DNA of 64,000 nucleotides from Sulfurirhabdus sp043759595. Its GTDB lineage: Bacteria > Pseudomonadota > Gammaproteobacteria > Burkholderiales > SMCO01. The notes beneath the pieces were generated by a model that had not been told where the DNA came from, searched no databases, and saw only the letters and a program-made list of their open reading frames with translations. The position numbers and the translations under genes are program-made. The stretch is taken from assembly GCA_043759595.1 (NCBI GenBank), contig JAYVLG010000054.1, positions 1-64,000 on the forward strand, in the 5' to 3' direction. Below, one piece after another: positions 9,201 through 17,197 of this stretch. Position 1 is the first letter of the stretch. Each line of letters begins with the position of its first letter.

Positions 9201-9230
9201 AAAAAAGGGTGGCTAAACGCCACCCTTTAA
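9201..9230 (-). terminator. Intrinsic terminator of cytochrome c4
   Basis: A perfect 10-bp stem (AAAGGGTGGC at 9204-9213 with GCCACCCTTT at 9219-9228) with a 5-base loop. Read on the minus strand the stem is followed by a run of T (complement of 9201-9206). It lies 32 bases after the cytochrome c4 stop and separates that gene from resB. Confidence 0.85.
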
Positions 9231-9261
9231 TTAGTACATCTTTTTACAGAAAAGTTTCAGA

Positions 9262-9882
9262 TTAATGCAAACCTGAAATATATTCAGCAGCAGCTTTCAT
9301 TTCCTGATCTGTCATTTTAGCAGCAATAACGCGCATCATTTTAGCGCCATCGTTTGCACGTTCGCCACTTCTAAAGAGCTTAAGCTGAGTGAGCACATAC
9401 TCTGCATGCTGACTACCCAAACGTGGGAACTGCACTGGAATACCTGCACCGGCAGGGCCATGGCAAGCTGCACACGCAGGTACACCACTAGCCGCATTAC
9501 CGCCTTTAAATATTTTCTGACCTTGCGCTACCAATTCCTTATCTTTGGCTGCACCGGGCTTGATTGTCTTTTCACCAAAATATGCACCCAAATTGAGCAT
9601 ATCTTCAGGTGTTAAAGCAGCAACCATACCGGACATAACGGCACTCTTGCGCTCACCAGATTTGAAATCATGAAGCTGCTTGGTAATATACTCAGCATGC
9701 TGACCAGCCAACTTTGGATTTGCGCTGCTGGTACTGTTCCCGTCTGCGCCATGGCAAGCAGCACAGACTTGAGTCACGATTTGCTGCGCCTTAGCAGGAT
9801 CGGCCTTTGTGGCAGTTTCAGCGCTCGCTGAAGCGGTAACTAACAATCCGGCCACTGCAAACATCGCCATGATTCCTTTCAT
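9262..9882 (-). CDS. Diheme cytochrome c4
   Basis: Periplasmic electron carrier that usually feeds a terminal oxidase. 206 residues with a signal peptide cleaved after ASA (residue 21). Two heme sites of identical sequence, CAACH at 40-44 and CAACH at 137-141, each followed by a half-domain with PKLAGQHAEY or PRLGSQHAEY and a distal methionine region (SGMVAALTPEDM, MMRVIAAKMTDQEM). The internal duplication and the ~20 kDa size define cytochrome c4. AAGGAG lies nine bases ahead of the ATG. Divergent from engB; located beside resB/ccsB, which mature such proteins. Confidence 0.95.
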   Translation of the reverse strand: MKGIMAMFAVAGLLVTASASAETATKADPAKAQQIVTQVCAACHGADGNSTSSANPKLAGQHAEYITKQLHDFKSGERKSAVMSGMVAALTPEDMLNLGAYFGEKTIKPGAAKDKELVAQGQKIFKGGNAASGVPACAACHGPAGAGIPVQFPRLGSQHAEYVLTQLKLFRSGERANDGAKMMRVIAAKMTDQEMKAAAEYISGLH

Positions 9883-10004
9883 TCTTTGCTCCTTAAACTT
9901 TGCACAAACAAGTTATTAACTGAAAAAGTTGCTATTCTATACCAAGATTTAGTTATCATGCCAGTATTAAGCAATCATTCACATTTTACCCCAAAAGTTA
10001 AAAC

Positions 10005-10643
10005 ATGCCTTTATTTCAGAACGCCACCTTTCTTGTCACCGTTAATCATTTGCGTGACCTGCCCCCTCACACTGGCCTGGAAGTTGCATTTGCCGGGCGG
10101 TCCAATGCGGGGAAGTCCAGCGCAATTAACACGCTGGCTAATCGCAACAGGCTGGCTTACGTCAGCAAAACACCCGGCCGAACCCAGCATATCAATTATT
10201 TTACGTTGGGAAATGACCGTTATTTGGTCGACCTTCCAGGTTATGGATACGCTAAAGTGCCACCGACTATTAGACAGCACTGGGAAAAACTGCTTAGCAC
10301 CTATCTTCAAGTGCGGCCGCAATTATGCGGATTAGTCATGATTATGGATATCCGCCATCCATTTACACCGCTTGACCAAAAAATGCTGGAGTGGTTTTTG
10401 CCTACGGGTAAACCGGTACACATACTAATGACCAAGTCGGACAAATTTTCCAGGCAGGAGTCCAGCAAAGCCCTGCTTGAAGCAAAGGCAGTTCTGGCTA
10501 AATCTTACCCCAACTGCACCATTCAGCTTTTTTCCAGCCTGAAGCGGCTCGGCATAGAAGAGGCGGAAAACGCCATTAACAGCTGGCTAAGCAAACCAAG
10601 CTTGTCCGAAAGTGTCGCTGCCGAACAAGCAAACAAAGAATAA
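10005..10643 (+). CDS. engB: Ribosome biogenesis GTPase EngB (YihA/YsxC)
   Basis: Essential-type GTPase that assists large ribosomal subunit assembly. 212 residues. All G motifs are visible: G1 GRSNAGKSS (about 33-41), G2 TPGRTQHINY, G3 DLPGYGYA, G4 MTKSDK, and the C-terminal SSLKRLGIEE segment in place of SAxxG. The start at 10005 gives the usual short N-terminal extension MPLFQNATFLVTVNHLRDLP. A structured RNA element follows the stop, then hemB; engB beside hemB is a common betaproteobacterial arrangement. Confidence 0.96.
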   Translation: MPLFQNATFLVTVNHLRDLPPHTGLEVAFAGRSNAGKSSAINTLANRNRLAYVSKTPGRTQHINYFTLGNDRYLVDLPGYGYAKVPPTIRQHWEKLLSTYLQVRPQLCGLVMIMDIRHPFTPLDQKMLEWFLPTGKPVHILMTKSDKFSRQESSKALLEAKAVLAKSYPNCTIQLFSSLKRLGIEEAENAINSWLSKPSLSESVAAEQANKE

Positions 10644-10677
10644 AAAACCCCCGGTTAAAGGGGAGTAAAACCGGGGG
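10642..10677 (-). terminator. Hairpin with minus-strand T-tail between engB and hemB
   Basis: CCCCCGGTT (10648-10656) pairs perfectly with AACCGGGGG (10669-10677). On the plus strand the stem is followed by CAGAACG with no T-run, so it is a poor terminator for engB. On the minus strand it is followed by six T residues (complement of 10642-10647). No minus-strand protein gene lies upstream of it, so it probably ends a minus-strand RNA. Confidence 0.7.
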
Positions 10678-10765
10678 CAGAACGCCTTAATAAAGATTAA
10701 GGCACCCGCTCAGGGAGGAGAAGCGGGAGACGATTGGGATCGTCTACTTATAAGATAGACGAAAA
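10642..10765 (-). ncRNA. Tandem-hairpin structured RNA between engB and hemB (hemB/anti-hemB motif candidate)
   Basis: Five inverted repeats follow one another: 10648-10656/10669-10677; GCCTTAAT 10684-10691 with ATTAAGGC 10696-10703; CCCGCT 10705-10710 with AGCGGG 10722-10727; GACGAT 10729-10734 with ATCGTC 10739-10744; and CGTCTA 10741-10746 with TAGACG 10756-10761. The last two share 10741-10744, so they exclude each other. The minus strand ends in a T-tailed hairpin, which favours transcription in that direction. Betaproteobacterial hemB and anti-hemB RNA motifs have been described computationally next to hemB; position and form match, but I cannot run a covariance model. No clear minus-strand promoter was found. 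The plus-strand loops carry GGA-rich sequence, so a plus-strand role remains possible. Confidence 0.55.
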
Positions 10766-10820
10766 TAAGAATAGTTCCAGAAATGATTTAATTTTTCTGA
10801 TCGATGCTTGCCCTTTGACA

Positions 10821-10829
10821 TGAGATAAT
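10821..10829 (+). promoter_or_regulatory. Candidate extended -10 promoter of hemB
   Basis: TGAGATAAT (10821-10829) fits the extended -10 form TGnTATAAT. No good -35 hexamer sits 17 bases upstream. A start near 10836 would leave a 60-base leader before the ATG at 10897 and would place the in-frame codons before 10897 outside or at the edge of the transcript. Confidence 0.35.
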
Positions 10830-10896
10830 GTTGTTCACCTGCCTTCACAGGCTTACCAATATTCGCACATTTATTTATTTTGAAGTGATTCTGCCA

Positions 10897-11907
10897 ATGC
10901 AAAACTCCAGCCCATTCCCTCAAAAGCGTATGCGCCGCATGCGTCGAGATGACTTTTCCCGCCGCATGATGCGCGAACATCGATTATCTTCAGACGACCT
11001 GATTTACCCAGTGTTTCTTCTGGATGGTTCAAACAAGACTGAGGCCGTTTCTTCCATGCCTGGCGTTATCCGGCAAACCCTTGATAAATTATTTTATCAG
11101 GCTGAGCAATGCGTCAAACTGGGCATCCCCGCTATGGCGCTATTTCCTGTTATTGATACTTCTTTGAAAAGCCTGGACGCCAGGGAAGCATTTAATCCTG
11201 AAGGACTTGTGCCGCGCGCGGTTGCTTCATTGAAACAGCGCTTTCCGGAACTTGGGCTCATTACCGACATTGCACTGGACCCCTATACCAGCCACGGCCA
11301 GGACGGACTGATCGATGAAACTGGCTATGTCTTGAACGATGAGACAATTGCGGTACTGGCTAAACAAGCTGTTGTTCATGCCGAAGCAGGGGCAGACATC
11401 GTAGCACCATCTGACATGATGGATGGACGCATTGCCGCTGTCCGGGCTGCGCTGGATGGTACAGGTAAAATTCATACCCGAATTTTGGCTTATTCTGCCA
11501 AGTACGCATCGAGTTTTTATGGCCCATTCCGGGATGCAGTGGGCTCAGCAGCCAATCTTGGAAGTGGCAATAAGCACACTTACCAAATGGATCCCGCAAA
11601 TTCAAATGAGGCCCTCTGGGAGGCTGGATTGGACATTGAAGAAGGTGCGGATATGATCATGGTTAAGCCCGGCATGCCATACCTAGATATCGTCAGAAAA
11701 ATTAAAGATGAGTACAAAGTCCCTACCTTTGTGTATCAGGTAAGTGGCGAGTATGCCATGCTAAAAGCAGCTGCAATCAACGGGTGGCTTAATGAAAAGG
11801 CTTGTGTGCTTGAATCTCTTTTATCTTTCAAGCGGGCTGGCGCAGATGGTATCCTGACATACTATGCTTTGGATGTGGCTAATTGGCTGGCTGAAGAAAA
11901 AAGCTAA
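10897..11907 (+). CDS. hemB: Delta-aminolevulinic acid dehydratase (porphobilinogen synthase)
   Basis: Condenses two 5-aminolevulinate molecules to porphobilinogen. The start at 10897 (MQNSSPFPQKRMRRMRRDDF) gives 336 residues, the family length; an upstream in-frame codon at 10828 would add 23 atypical residues. Motifs: RMRRMRRDDFSRRMMRE at the N-terminus, DIALDPYTSHGQDG in the metal-site region, APSDMMDGR, AYSAKYASSFYGPFRDA with one Schiff-base lysine and MIMVKPGMPYLDI with the second. The metal region has DPYTSHGQDG in place of a cysteine-rich zinc site, as in the magnesium-type enzymes. The 3' end overlaps the convergent PilZ gene by 4 bases. Confidence 0.97.
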   Translation: MQNSSPFPQKRMRRMRRDDFSRRMMREHRLSSDDLIYPVFLLDGSNKTEAVSSMPGVIRQTLDKLFYQAEQCVKLGIPAMALFPVIDTSLKSLDAREAFNPEGLVPRAVASLKQRFPELGLITDIALDPYTSHGQDGLIDETGYVLNDETIAVLAKQAVVHAEAGADIVAPSDMMDGRIAAVRAALDGTGKIHTRILAYSAKYASSFYGPFRDAVGSAANLGSGNKHTYQMDPANSNEALWEAGLDIEEGADMIMVKPGMPYLDIVRKIKDEYKVPTFVYQVSGEYAMLKAAAINGWLNEKACVLESLLSFKRAGADGILTYYALDVANWLAEEKS

Positions 11908-12671
11908 CTTTCCCCGAGCCTCGCCCTGAGTTCTCGCTCCTGCTTAATAATATAGCGCTGAATCAATGCTTGCATGCTTGCGGGCATATCAATAAATTGG
12001 CAACCATAGCGCTTTGATTTGGCACCAGACCGAAGGGTGATGTCCAGCACGGACATCACTTCAACAGTACAAGTCACCGCACCAATTTCGGGTAACGCAA
12101 TCTTGCACCCCAGATATACCGCACCAATCTCTGGGCTCAGCTCCGCAGGCCAATTTGAAAGCCCCACTCCCCCCAAACTGATATCCACTATAGAGGTATC
12201 AATTCTATGGCCATCTGACTCCAGAACAATACATCGCACAGGATTAATAATGGGTGTAATCAATCGATAATATTCGCGCCGTTGCAATTTCAGCAAAATG
12301 TCCGGAAGCTTTATGCTAAAAGCGTTACGATCCTGGTAAATTACTTTTTTAACCTGGTTCGCACTAAATTGCACTTTTACTTTGTCATGGGTAGTGACAA
12401 AAATAATTTTCATGCTATCCATCAGCTTAACATTCAACTCTTCATTTATCCCATAATCCAAAGTAACGGTGTTTTGTACTTTATCAATATGAAGAATACT
12501 AGTCAGAATGAAGGTATTACCATGATTAAAATATGCAGTAACCAGTTCATTTCTCTGCATAATTGATTGAAGAATGAAAAGCACCTCTGTCTTCGAATGC
12601 ACTTGAAACCGACTTAATTCCGGGGTCACATCTACAGCATCCACTGCCTGGCTTTGAATATTTCTTTGCAT
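11904..12671 (-). CDS. YcgR-type PilZ c-di-GMP receptor
   Basis: 255 residues, two domains: an N-terminal YcgR-like beta domain (about 20-120) and a C-terminal PilZ domain (about 130-250). Both c-di-GMP-binding motifs are present: RxxxR in QRREYYR (R132-R136) and DISLGG at 163-168. In enterobacteria YcgR brakes the flagellar motor when c-di-GMP is bound; here no flagellar genes are nearby, so the target could instead be pilus or exopolysaccharide functions, which this window does encode. Convergent with hemB with a 4-base overlap and divergent from the acyltransferase. Confidence 0.9.
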   Translation of the reverse strand: MQRNIQSQAVDAVDVTPELSRFQVHSKTEVLFILQSIMQRNELVTAYFNHGNTFILTSILHIDKVQNTVTLDYGINEELNVKLMDSMKIIFVTTHDKVKVQFSANQVKKVIYQDRNAFSIKLPDILLKLQRREYYRLITPIINPVRCIVLESDGHRIDTSIVDISLGGVGLSNWPAELSPEIGAVYLGCKIALPEIGAVTCTVEVMSVLDITLRSGAKSKRYGCQFIDMPASMQALIQRYIIKQERELRARLGES

Positions 12672-12866
12672 AACTATTTATTTATTAAATAAAAATGAGT
12701 TGCTATAATGGGTTACAATGAATTTTACAGCAATTTAATCAGTATTTCGTTTTATAGCGATATTAAACCCTCTGAATTTTCGAGGAATTAATCGCCAAAA
12801 AAATATTAATGCTATATTTATAAATTCACCGAAAAGCGCATAGATCTAATTCATGTGCTTTGTGTC

Positions 12867-12872
12867 TATAAT
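12867..12872 (+). promoter_or_regulatory. Candidate -10 element of the acyltransferase gene
   Basis: A perfect TATAAT lies 43 bases before the ATG at 12915. If used, transcription would begin near 12880, which would exclude the in-frame GTG at 12855 as a start. No good -35 hexamer is present. Confidence 0.35.
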
Positions 12873-12914
12873 ACACATAAATCTTCATTAGAGAATGAGG
12901 TTAATTGTTACAAA

Positions 12915-13682
12915 ATGGTTATAGATCAACGCGACGCAGATAATTGGCAAAACACCATCGTTTCATTCGAGCCCGAGCATCGATTGAGAGATTTATGCAT
13001 TTCTGAACCTGACCAACCCAATACGCATGAGGTTGCGGTTCAGCAGCAGAAATTTAAAATCAGGCTGGCCACCAATGAAGACCGCCGGGATTCAGCAAGC
13101 CTGTTAATTGAAAAAATGTATTCCTGGCGCGGCTATGCAACCGGTGCGACAAGTAATGAGGAACCCAACCGGGTTACGCTTGTGGCTTCTGCCAATGAAC
13201 ATATTCTGGCTACGTTAACCTTGGGCTACGATTCTCCAATGGGGCTAATGGTCGATGACATGTACAAAGCAGAAGTTGACAGCCTTCGCAACGCTGGACG
13301 CGTTGTTTGTGAATTGACCAAATTGGCCGTTGATCAGAATGTTCGCTCCAAAGATGTGCTGGCTTCACTTTTTCATATTGCCTATATATATGGCAAAAAT
13401 ATTCATAACGGCACAGATTTTGTCATTGAAGTTAACCCAAGACATGCTCTATTCTATAAAAAAATGCTGGGTTTCGAAGATTTTGGTGAAGAAAAAACAT
13501 GCCCGCGTGTCAATGCCCCAGCTATTCTGCTCAGACTGGATCTTGACCATGCTACGCGTAAAATTGCGGAACTCGGTGGAAAAAAGAACTTGGCAAAAGG
13601 TGAAAAATCTTATTACCCTTATTTCTTTACACCCGAAGATGAACTTGGGATTACGCTACGGCTTCGCCGGGAGATTCCATGA
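12915..13682 (+). CDS. FeeM-like N-acyltransferase, PEP-CTERM/exosortase-associated type
   Basis: 255 residues from the ATG at 12915; the alternative GTG at 12855 lies before a TATAAT box and adds an unlikely N-terminus. It belongs to the GNAT/autoinducer-synthase-like group that includes long-chain N-acyl amino acid synthases (FeeM). Visible hallmarks are LATLTLGYDS, RVVCELTKLAVD and the NPRHALFYKKMLGFEDFG segment. Family members often sit in genomes with PEP-CTERM sorting and are predicted to move an acyl chain from acyl-ACP to an amine. The Shine-Dalgarno match is weak. It is followed 213 bases later by the ThiF-nitroreductase pair. Substrate is unknown. Confidence 0.75.
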   Translation: MVIDQRDADNWQNTIVSFEPEHRLRDLCISEPDQPNTHEVAVQQQKFKIRLATNEDRRDSASLLIEKMYSWRGYATGATSNEEPNRVTLVASANEHILATLTLGYDSPMGLMVDDMYKAEVDSLRNAGRVVCELTKLAVDQNVRSKDVLASLFHIAYIYGKNIHNGTDFVIEVNPRHALFYKKMLGFEDFGEEKTCPRVNAPAILLRLDLDHATRKIAELGGKKNLAKGEKSYYPYFFTPEDELGITLRLRREIP

Positions 13683-13895
13683 AAGATTATGCCAATTGGC
13701 GGAGGAATGACGTTTCTCTTAACTCTAACCAGTTAACTTATAAAACGATGATATAACTCTTCGAAAATTAAATTGGCTGGTTTCAGGAACAGCCTCTATC
13801 TACCGTAAAATGCAGTGCAATCCGGATAGTTCGGCAGTATAGTAACCTAACTACATATACGCATATGACCACTTCCAGATAATTTCAATTTCCTT

Positions 13896-14768
13896 ATGCC
13901 CCATACATTCAACTATTCAGAAGCTTTTTCTCGTAATATCGGCTGGGTAACAGAGCAGGAACAGTCCATTTTACGCCATAAGCGAATAGCTATCGCAGGG
14001 ATGGGGGGAGTTGGCGGTATTCACCTCCTTACTTTAGCAAGGCTGGGGATTGGCGCATTTCACCTTGCTGATTTTGATGAATTTGATCAGGTTAACTTTA
14101 ACCGCCAGGCGGGTGCTTCCATGTCAACGCTGGGCCAACCTAAAGTCCAGGTCATGGCTAATCTTGTCCGAGATATTAATCCCGAAGCCGACATCACTAT
14201 ATTTACTGAAAAAGTAGACAGCACCAATTTAACTAAATTTTTAACCGGGGTTGATCTTTATATAGATGGCCTTGATTTTTTTGCCTTTTCTGCGCGCCAG
14301 GCTGCCTTTAAAGCTTGTGCAGACATGGAAATTCCTGCCATAACCGCTGCCCCCTTGGGAATGGGCACGGCTTGGCTAAATTTTCTGCCTGGCCAAATGA
14401 CTTTTGAATCGTATTTTCGCATGGGAAACCATTCGGATGAAGAAAAAGCGCTACGCTTCATGCTTGGGCTCGCACCGGCAAGACTTCAATTAGGTTATTT
14501 GGTCGACCCCACCCGTGTCAACTTCGCTGAACATATTGGACCCTCAACCATTATGGGGTGTCAATTATGTGCTGGCGTTGCTGCAACAGAAGCACTCAAG
14601 ATTCTATTAAACCGAGGTAACGTCAAGGCCGCGCCCTTTGGTGCCCATTTCGACGCTTATCGAAATAAACTAGCACATACTTGGCGCCCCGGAGGAAACA
14701 ATCACCCACTCCAGCGCCTTGCCCTATCTCTCGCCAGAATACGCTTCAAAAAATTGCTGGCCAAATAA
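13896..14768 (+). CDS. ThiF/E1-like adenylyltransferase family protein
   Basis: 290 residues of the ThiF/MoeB/E1 fold. The nucleotide-binding loop GMGGVGG is at 35-41, followed by DFDEFDQVNFNRQ (the DxD and NxNRQ ATP-site residues of E1 enzymes) and GLDFF. E1-like enzymes adenylate a C-terminal carboxylate of a carrier protein or a peptide. The CxxC zinc pairs of ThiF/MoeB are absent apart from a single GCQLC, so it is a divergent subgroup. Its stop overlaps the nitroreductase start (TAATG), making the two translationally coupled. Proteins fusing these same two domains exist (mycobacterial Rv1355c/MoeY, from memory), which supports a joint reaction. No ThiS- or ubiquitin-like carrier is adjacent. 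Confidence 0.8.
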   Translation: MPHTFNYSEAFSRNIGWVTEQEQSILRHKRIAIAGMGGVGGIHLLTLARLGIGAFHLADFDEFDQVNFNRQAGASMSTLGQPKVQVMANLVRDINPEADITIFTEKVDSTNLTKFLTGVDLYIDGLDFFAFSARQAAFKACADMEIPAITAAPLGMGTAWLNFLPGQMTFESYFRMGNHSDEEKALRFMLGLAPARLQLGYLVDPTRVNFAEHIGPSTIMGCQLCAGVAATEALKILLNRGNVKAAPFGAHFDAYRNKLAHTWRPGGNNHPLQRLALSLARIRFKKLLAK

Positions 14769-15850
14769 TGCATATGACACCCAATTCTGGCAAATTAGAA
14801 GCCATTCTTGAATTGGCGCGCTGGGCACCCAGCGGCGACAATACGCAACCATGGCGATTTGAAATAGTGTCAGATACCCATTTGGTCGTGCATGGTTCTG
14901 ACACTCGTGATCACTGTGTCTATGACCTGGATGGCCACCCGAGCCAAATCGCTATCGGAGCCTTACTTGAAACCATCAACCTTGCCGCCAGTGGTCAAGG
15001 TTTAAAAGCCGCTTTTCAACGCCGACCAAACTTACCGGATACCACACCGACTTTTGATGTACAGTTTGAGCAAGAGCCTCAGCTCAAACCAAGCCCGCTT
15101 ATCCCGTTTATTACGCAGCGCAGTGTTCAACGCCGCCCAATGCGCTTTCGCCCCCTATCTCAAACTGAAAAAAGTATCCTGGAAATGGCTACGAGTGAAT
15201 CTTTCCAGATTCTCTGGCTGGAGGGATTTTCCAACAAACTGAGAACAGCGCGGCTCATGTTTGCTAACGCCAAACTGCGTCTGACCATTCCTGAAGCTTA
15301 TGAAGTGCACCGTAGTGTTATTCAATGGCACGCTCGCTTCAGCGACGATAAAGTGCCGGATCAAGCAGTTGGACTGGATCCGCTTACCCTTCGCCTAATG
15401 AGATGGGTAATGGGAAGCTGGCAACGCGTCGTTTTTTTTAATCGATATTTAGCTGGTACTTTAGCACCCAGGCTTCAACTAGACCTTATACCTGGTGTCG
15501 CTTGCGCAGCCCACTTTGCACTGCTGGCCCGTCAAGAACCATCCAGTATTGATGACTATATTAATGCAGGCAGGGCACTCCAACGTTTCTGGCTGACGGC
15601 TACCCAGTTAGGTTTGCAGTTACAACCAGAAATGACCCCCCTTATTTTTGCATCTTACACCCGCCAGCAGATTCAATTTTCACATATGGCGGGTGTGATG
15701 GAAACCGCTATCAATCTTGCGGAAAGATTAAAATTGCTCTTAGGCGAGAACGCTCACCGCCGCGCCGTATTCATGGGCAGGATCGGTGCTGGCAATGCCC
15801 CCAAGGCACGCTCACTCAGACTCGCACTAAATCACTTGAGAAAAGTTTGA
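14768..15850 (+). CDS. Nitroreductase-family flavoprotein coupled to the ThiF-like enzyme
   Basis: 360 residues from the ATG at 14768, which overlaps the previous stop by one base; a second ATG at 14774 is possible. The N-terminal half carries the nitroreductase FMN motif ARWAPSGDNTQPWRFE (17-32) and AIGALLETINLAA, the usual helix that lines the flavin. Nitroreductase-fold enzymes reduce nitro groups, dehydrogenate thiazolines/oxazolines or act on flavin-bound intermediates; coupling to an E1-like enzyme recalls azole-forming pairs, but there is no precursor peptide or YcaO protein here. The C-terminal third is longer than in simple nitroreductases. Role inferred only by context. Confidence 0.78.
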   Translation: MHMTPNSGKLEAILELARWAPSGDNTQPWRFEIVSDTHLVVHGSDTRDHCVYDLDGHPSQIAIGALLETINLAASGQGLKAAFQRRPNLPDTTPTFDVQFEQEPQLKPSPLIPFITQRSVQRRPMRFRPLSQTEKSILEMATSESFQILWLEGFSNKLRTARLMFANAKLRLTIPEAYEVHRSVIQWHARFSDDKVPDQAVGLDPLTLRLMRWVMGSWQRVVFFNRYLAGTLAPRLQLDLIPGVACAAHFALLARQEPSSIDDYINAGRALQRFWLTATQLGLQLQPEMTPLIFASYTRQQIQFSHMAGVMETAINLAERLKLLLGENAHRRAVFMGRIGAGNAPKARSLRLALNHLRKV

Positions 15851-15880
15851 TCGACTCTTGCTCGGGGAATTACTAATAAC

Positions 15881-17101
15881 ATGCCACGTAAACGCGTATT
15901 ATTTTTTGCCGAGGCAGTAACTCTTGCTCATGTAGCCAGACCATATCTGCTTGCTACAGCACTTGACCCCGAAAAATATGAAATATGTTTTGCCTGCCAC
16001 CCTCGTTATAAATCATTAATGGGGAAAATTCCATTTGTATGGAAGGACATTAACTCCATTCCAAGTGAGCAGTTTCTCACCGCACTTTCAAAGGGCAGCC
16101 CTGTATACAATACAAAGACGCTTCGTAATTATGTAAAAGAAGATATTGATTTGATTGAAAAATTCAATCCGGATGTCATTGTGGGTGACTTTCGATTGTC
16201 TTTGTCCATCAGTGCCCGCGTATTAAATAAACCCTATATTGCGCTCACCAATGCTTACTGGAGCCCCTATGGAAAACATGGTTTTCCAGTGCCGGAATTG
16301 CCTGTCACTCAAATTTTTGGGGTCAAATTAGGGCAAATTTTATTTAATATCGCCCGCCCTATTGCTTTTGCTTTTCATAGCATCCCACTGAATATAATAA
16401 GAAAAGAGTACGGACTCCCCTCCCTCGGCTTCAACCTGCAACGCATCTATACAGATGGCGATTACACAGCTTACGCAGATATACCAGAGATTTCACCTAC
16501 CTTTAATTTGCCGTCTCATCACATCTACATTGGTCCACTTGAATGGTCCCCCGGCATTGCCATGCCTTCATGGTGGGAAACGATTCCCAAAGACCGACCT
16601 ATCATCTATGTGACATTTGGAAGTTCAGGAAAAAGCGATCAGCTTGGCCTCATTATTCGCGCTTTACAAGACCTCCCGGTATCGATCGTTGCCGCAACAG
16701 CAGGCCGCACGAATATTCCGCAGCACGCTGATAACATATATATAGCTGACCACGTTCCTGGTAAAAAAGTTGCCGCTGCAGCTGCACTGGTAATCTGCAA
16801 TGGGGGGAGCCCGACAACGTACCAGGCACTCAGTGAAGGCAAGCCCGTGATCGGAATTGCCAATAATCTGGATCAGTATCTGAATATGTCCATGGTACAA
16901 AATGCTGGCGCAGGAAAGTTACTTCGCGCTGACCAAACTTCTATTTCAGGCATCAGAAAAGTAGCTGAAGAAGTCCTGTCAGATAGCGAAATGGCAAAAA
17001 ATGCACAAAATTTAATGCATATCATTGCCCAATGCCATCCGGAAGAAAAATTTGAGGCTTTGCTGCAAAGGGCCATTAACCAGCCCTTTCCCATCAAGTG
17101 A
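15881..17101 (+). CDS. GT1-family (UGT/MGT-like) glycosyltransferase
   Basis: 406 residues with the GT-B two-domain fold. N-terminal acceptor domain starts FFAEAVTLAHVARP and contains FNPDVIVGDFRLS; the C-terminal donor domain begins near IIYVTFGSSGKSDQ and contains ADHVPGKKVAAAAALVICNGG and SPTTYQALSEGKPVIGI, the PSPG-like nucleotide-sugar motif with N-G-G in place of H-G-G. Such enzymes glycosylate small lipophilic acceptors such as macrolides, carotenoids and lipids. Located 30 bases after the nitroreductase, so likely in the same operon. The histidine-to-asparagine change at the donor motif may alter sugar choice. Confidence 0.82.
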   Translation: MPRKRVLFFAEAVTLAHVARPYLLATALDPEKYEICFACHPRYKSLMGKIPFVWKDINSIPSEQFLTALSKGSPVYNTKTLRNYVKEDIDLIEKFNPDVIVGDFRLSLSISARVLNKPYIALTNAYWSPYGKHGFPVPELPVTQIFGVKLGQILFNIARPIAFAFHSIPLNIIRKEYGLPSLGFNLQRIYTDGDYTAYADIPEISPTFNLPSHHIYIGPLEWSPGIAMPSWWETIPKDRPIIYVTFGSSGKSDQLGLIIRALQDLPVSIVAATAGRTNIPQHADNIYIADHVPGKKVAAAAALVICNGGSPTTYQALSEGKPVIGIANNLDQYLNMSMVQNAGAGKLLRADQTSISGIRKVAEEVLSDSEMAKNAQNLMHIIAQCHPEEKFEALLQRAINQPFPIK

Positions 17102-17126
17102 GCTTGATATAACTCACTCTCAAGTA

Positions 17127-17142
17127 CCTACCCGTCGGTAGG
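17127..17142. terminator. Hairpin between convergent glycosyltransferase and barrel genes
   Basis: CCTACC (17127-17132) pairs with GGTAGG (17137-17142) over a CGTC loop, 26 bases after the glycosyltransferase stop and before a convergent gene. There is no T-run on either side, so termination strength is doubtful. Confidence 0.3.
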
Positions 17143-17197
17143 GGCGCTCCCCACCAGAAACCAGCTTAAAGAAAATTTCTACAACCCTGACAGCCTT

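Noticed and set aside
10642..10677. Terminator for engB on the plus strand
   Set aside because: The stem is strong but there is no T-run after it on the plus strand; the T-run is on the minus strand.
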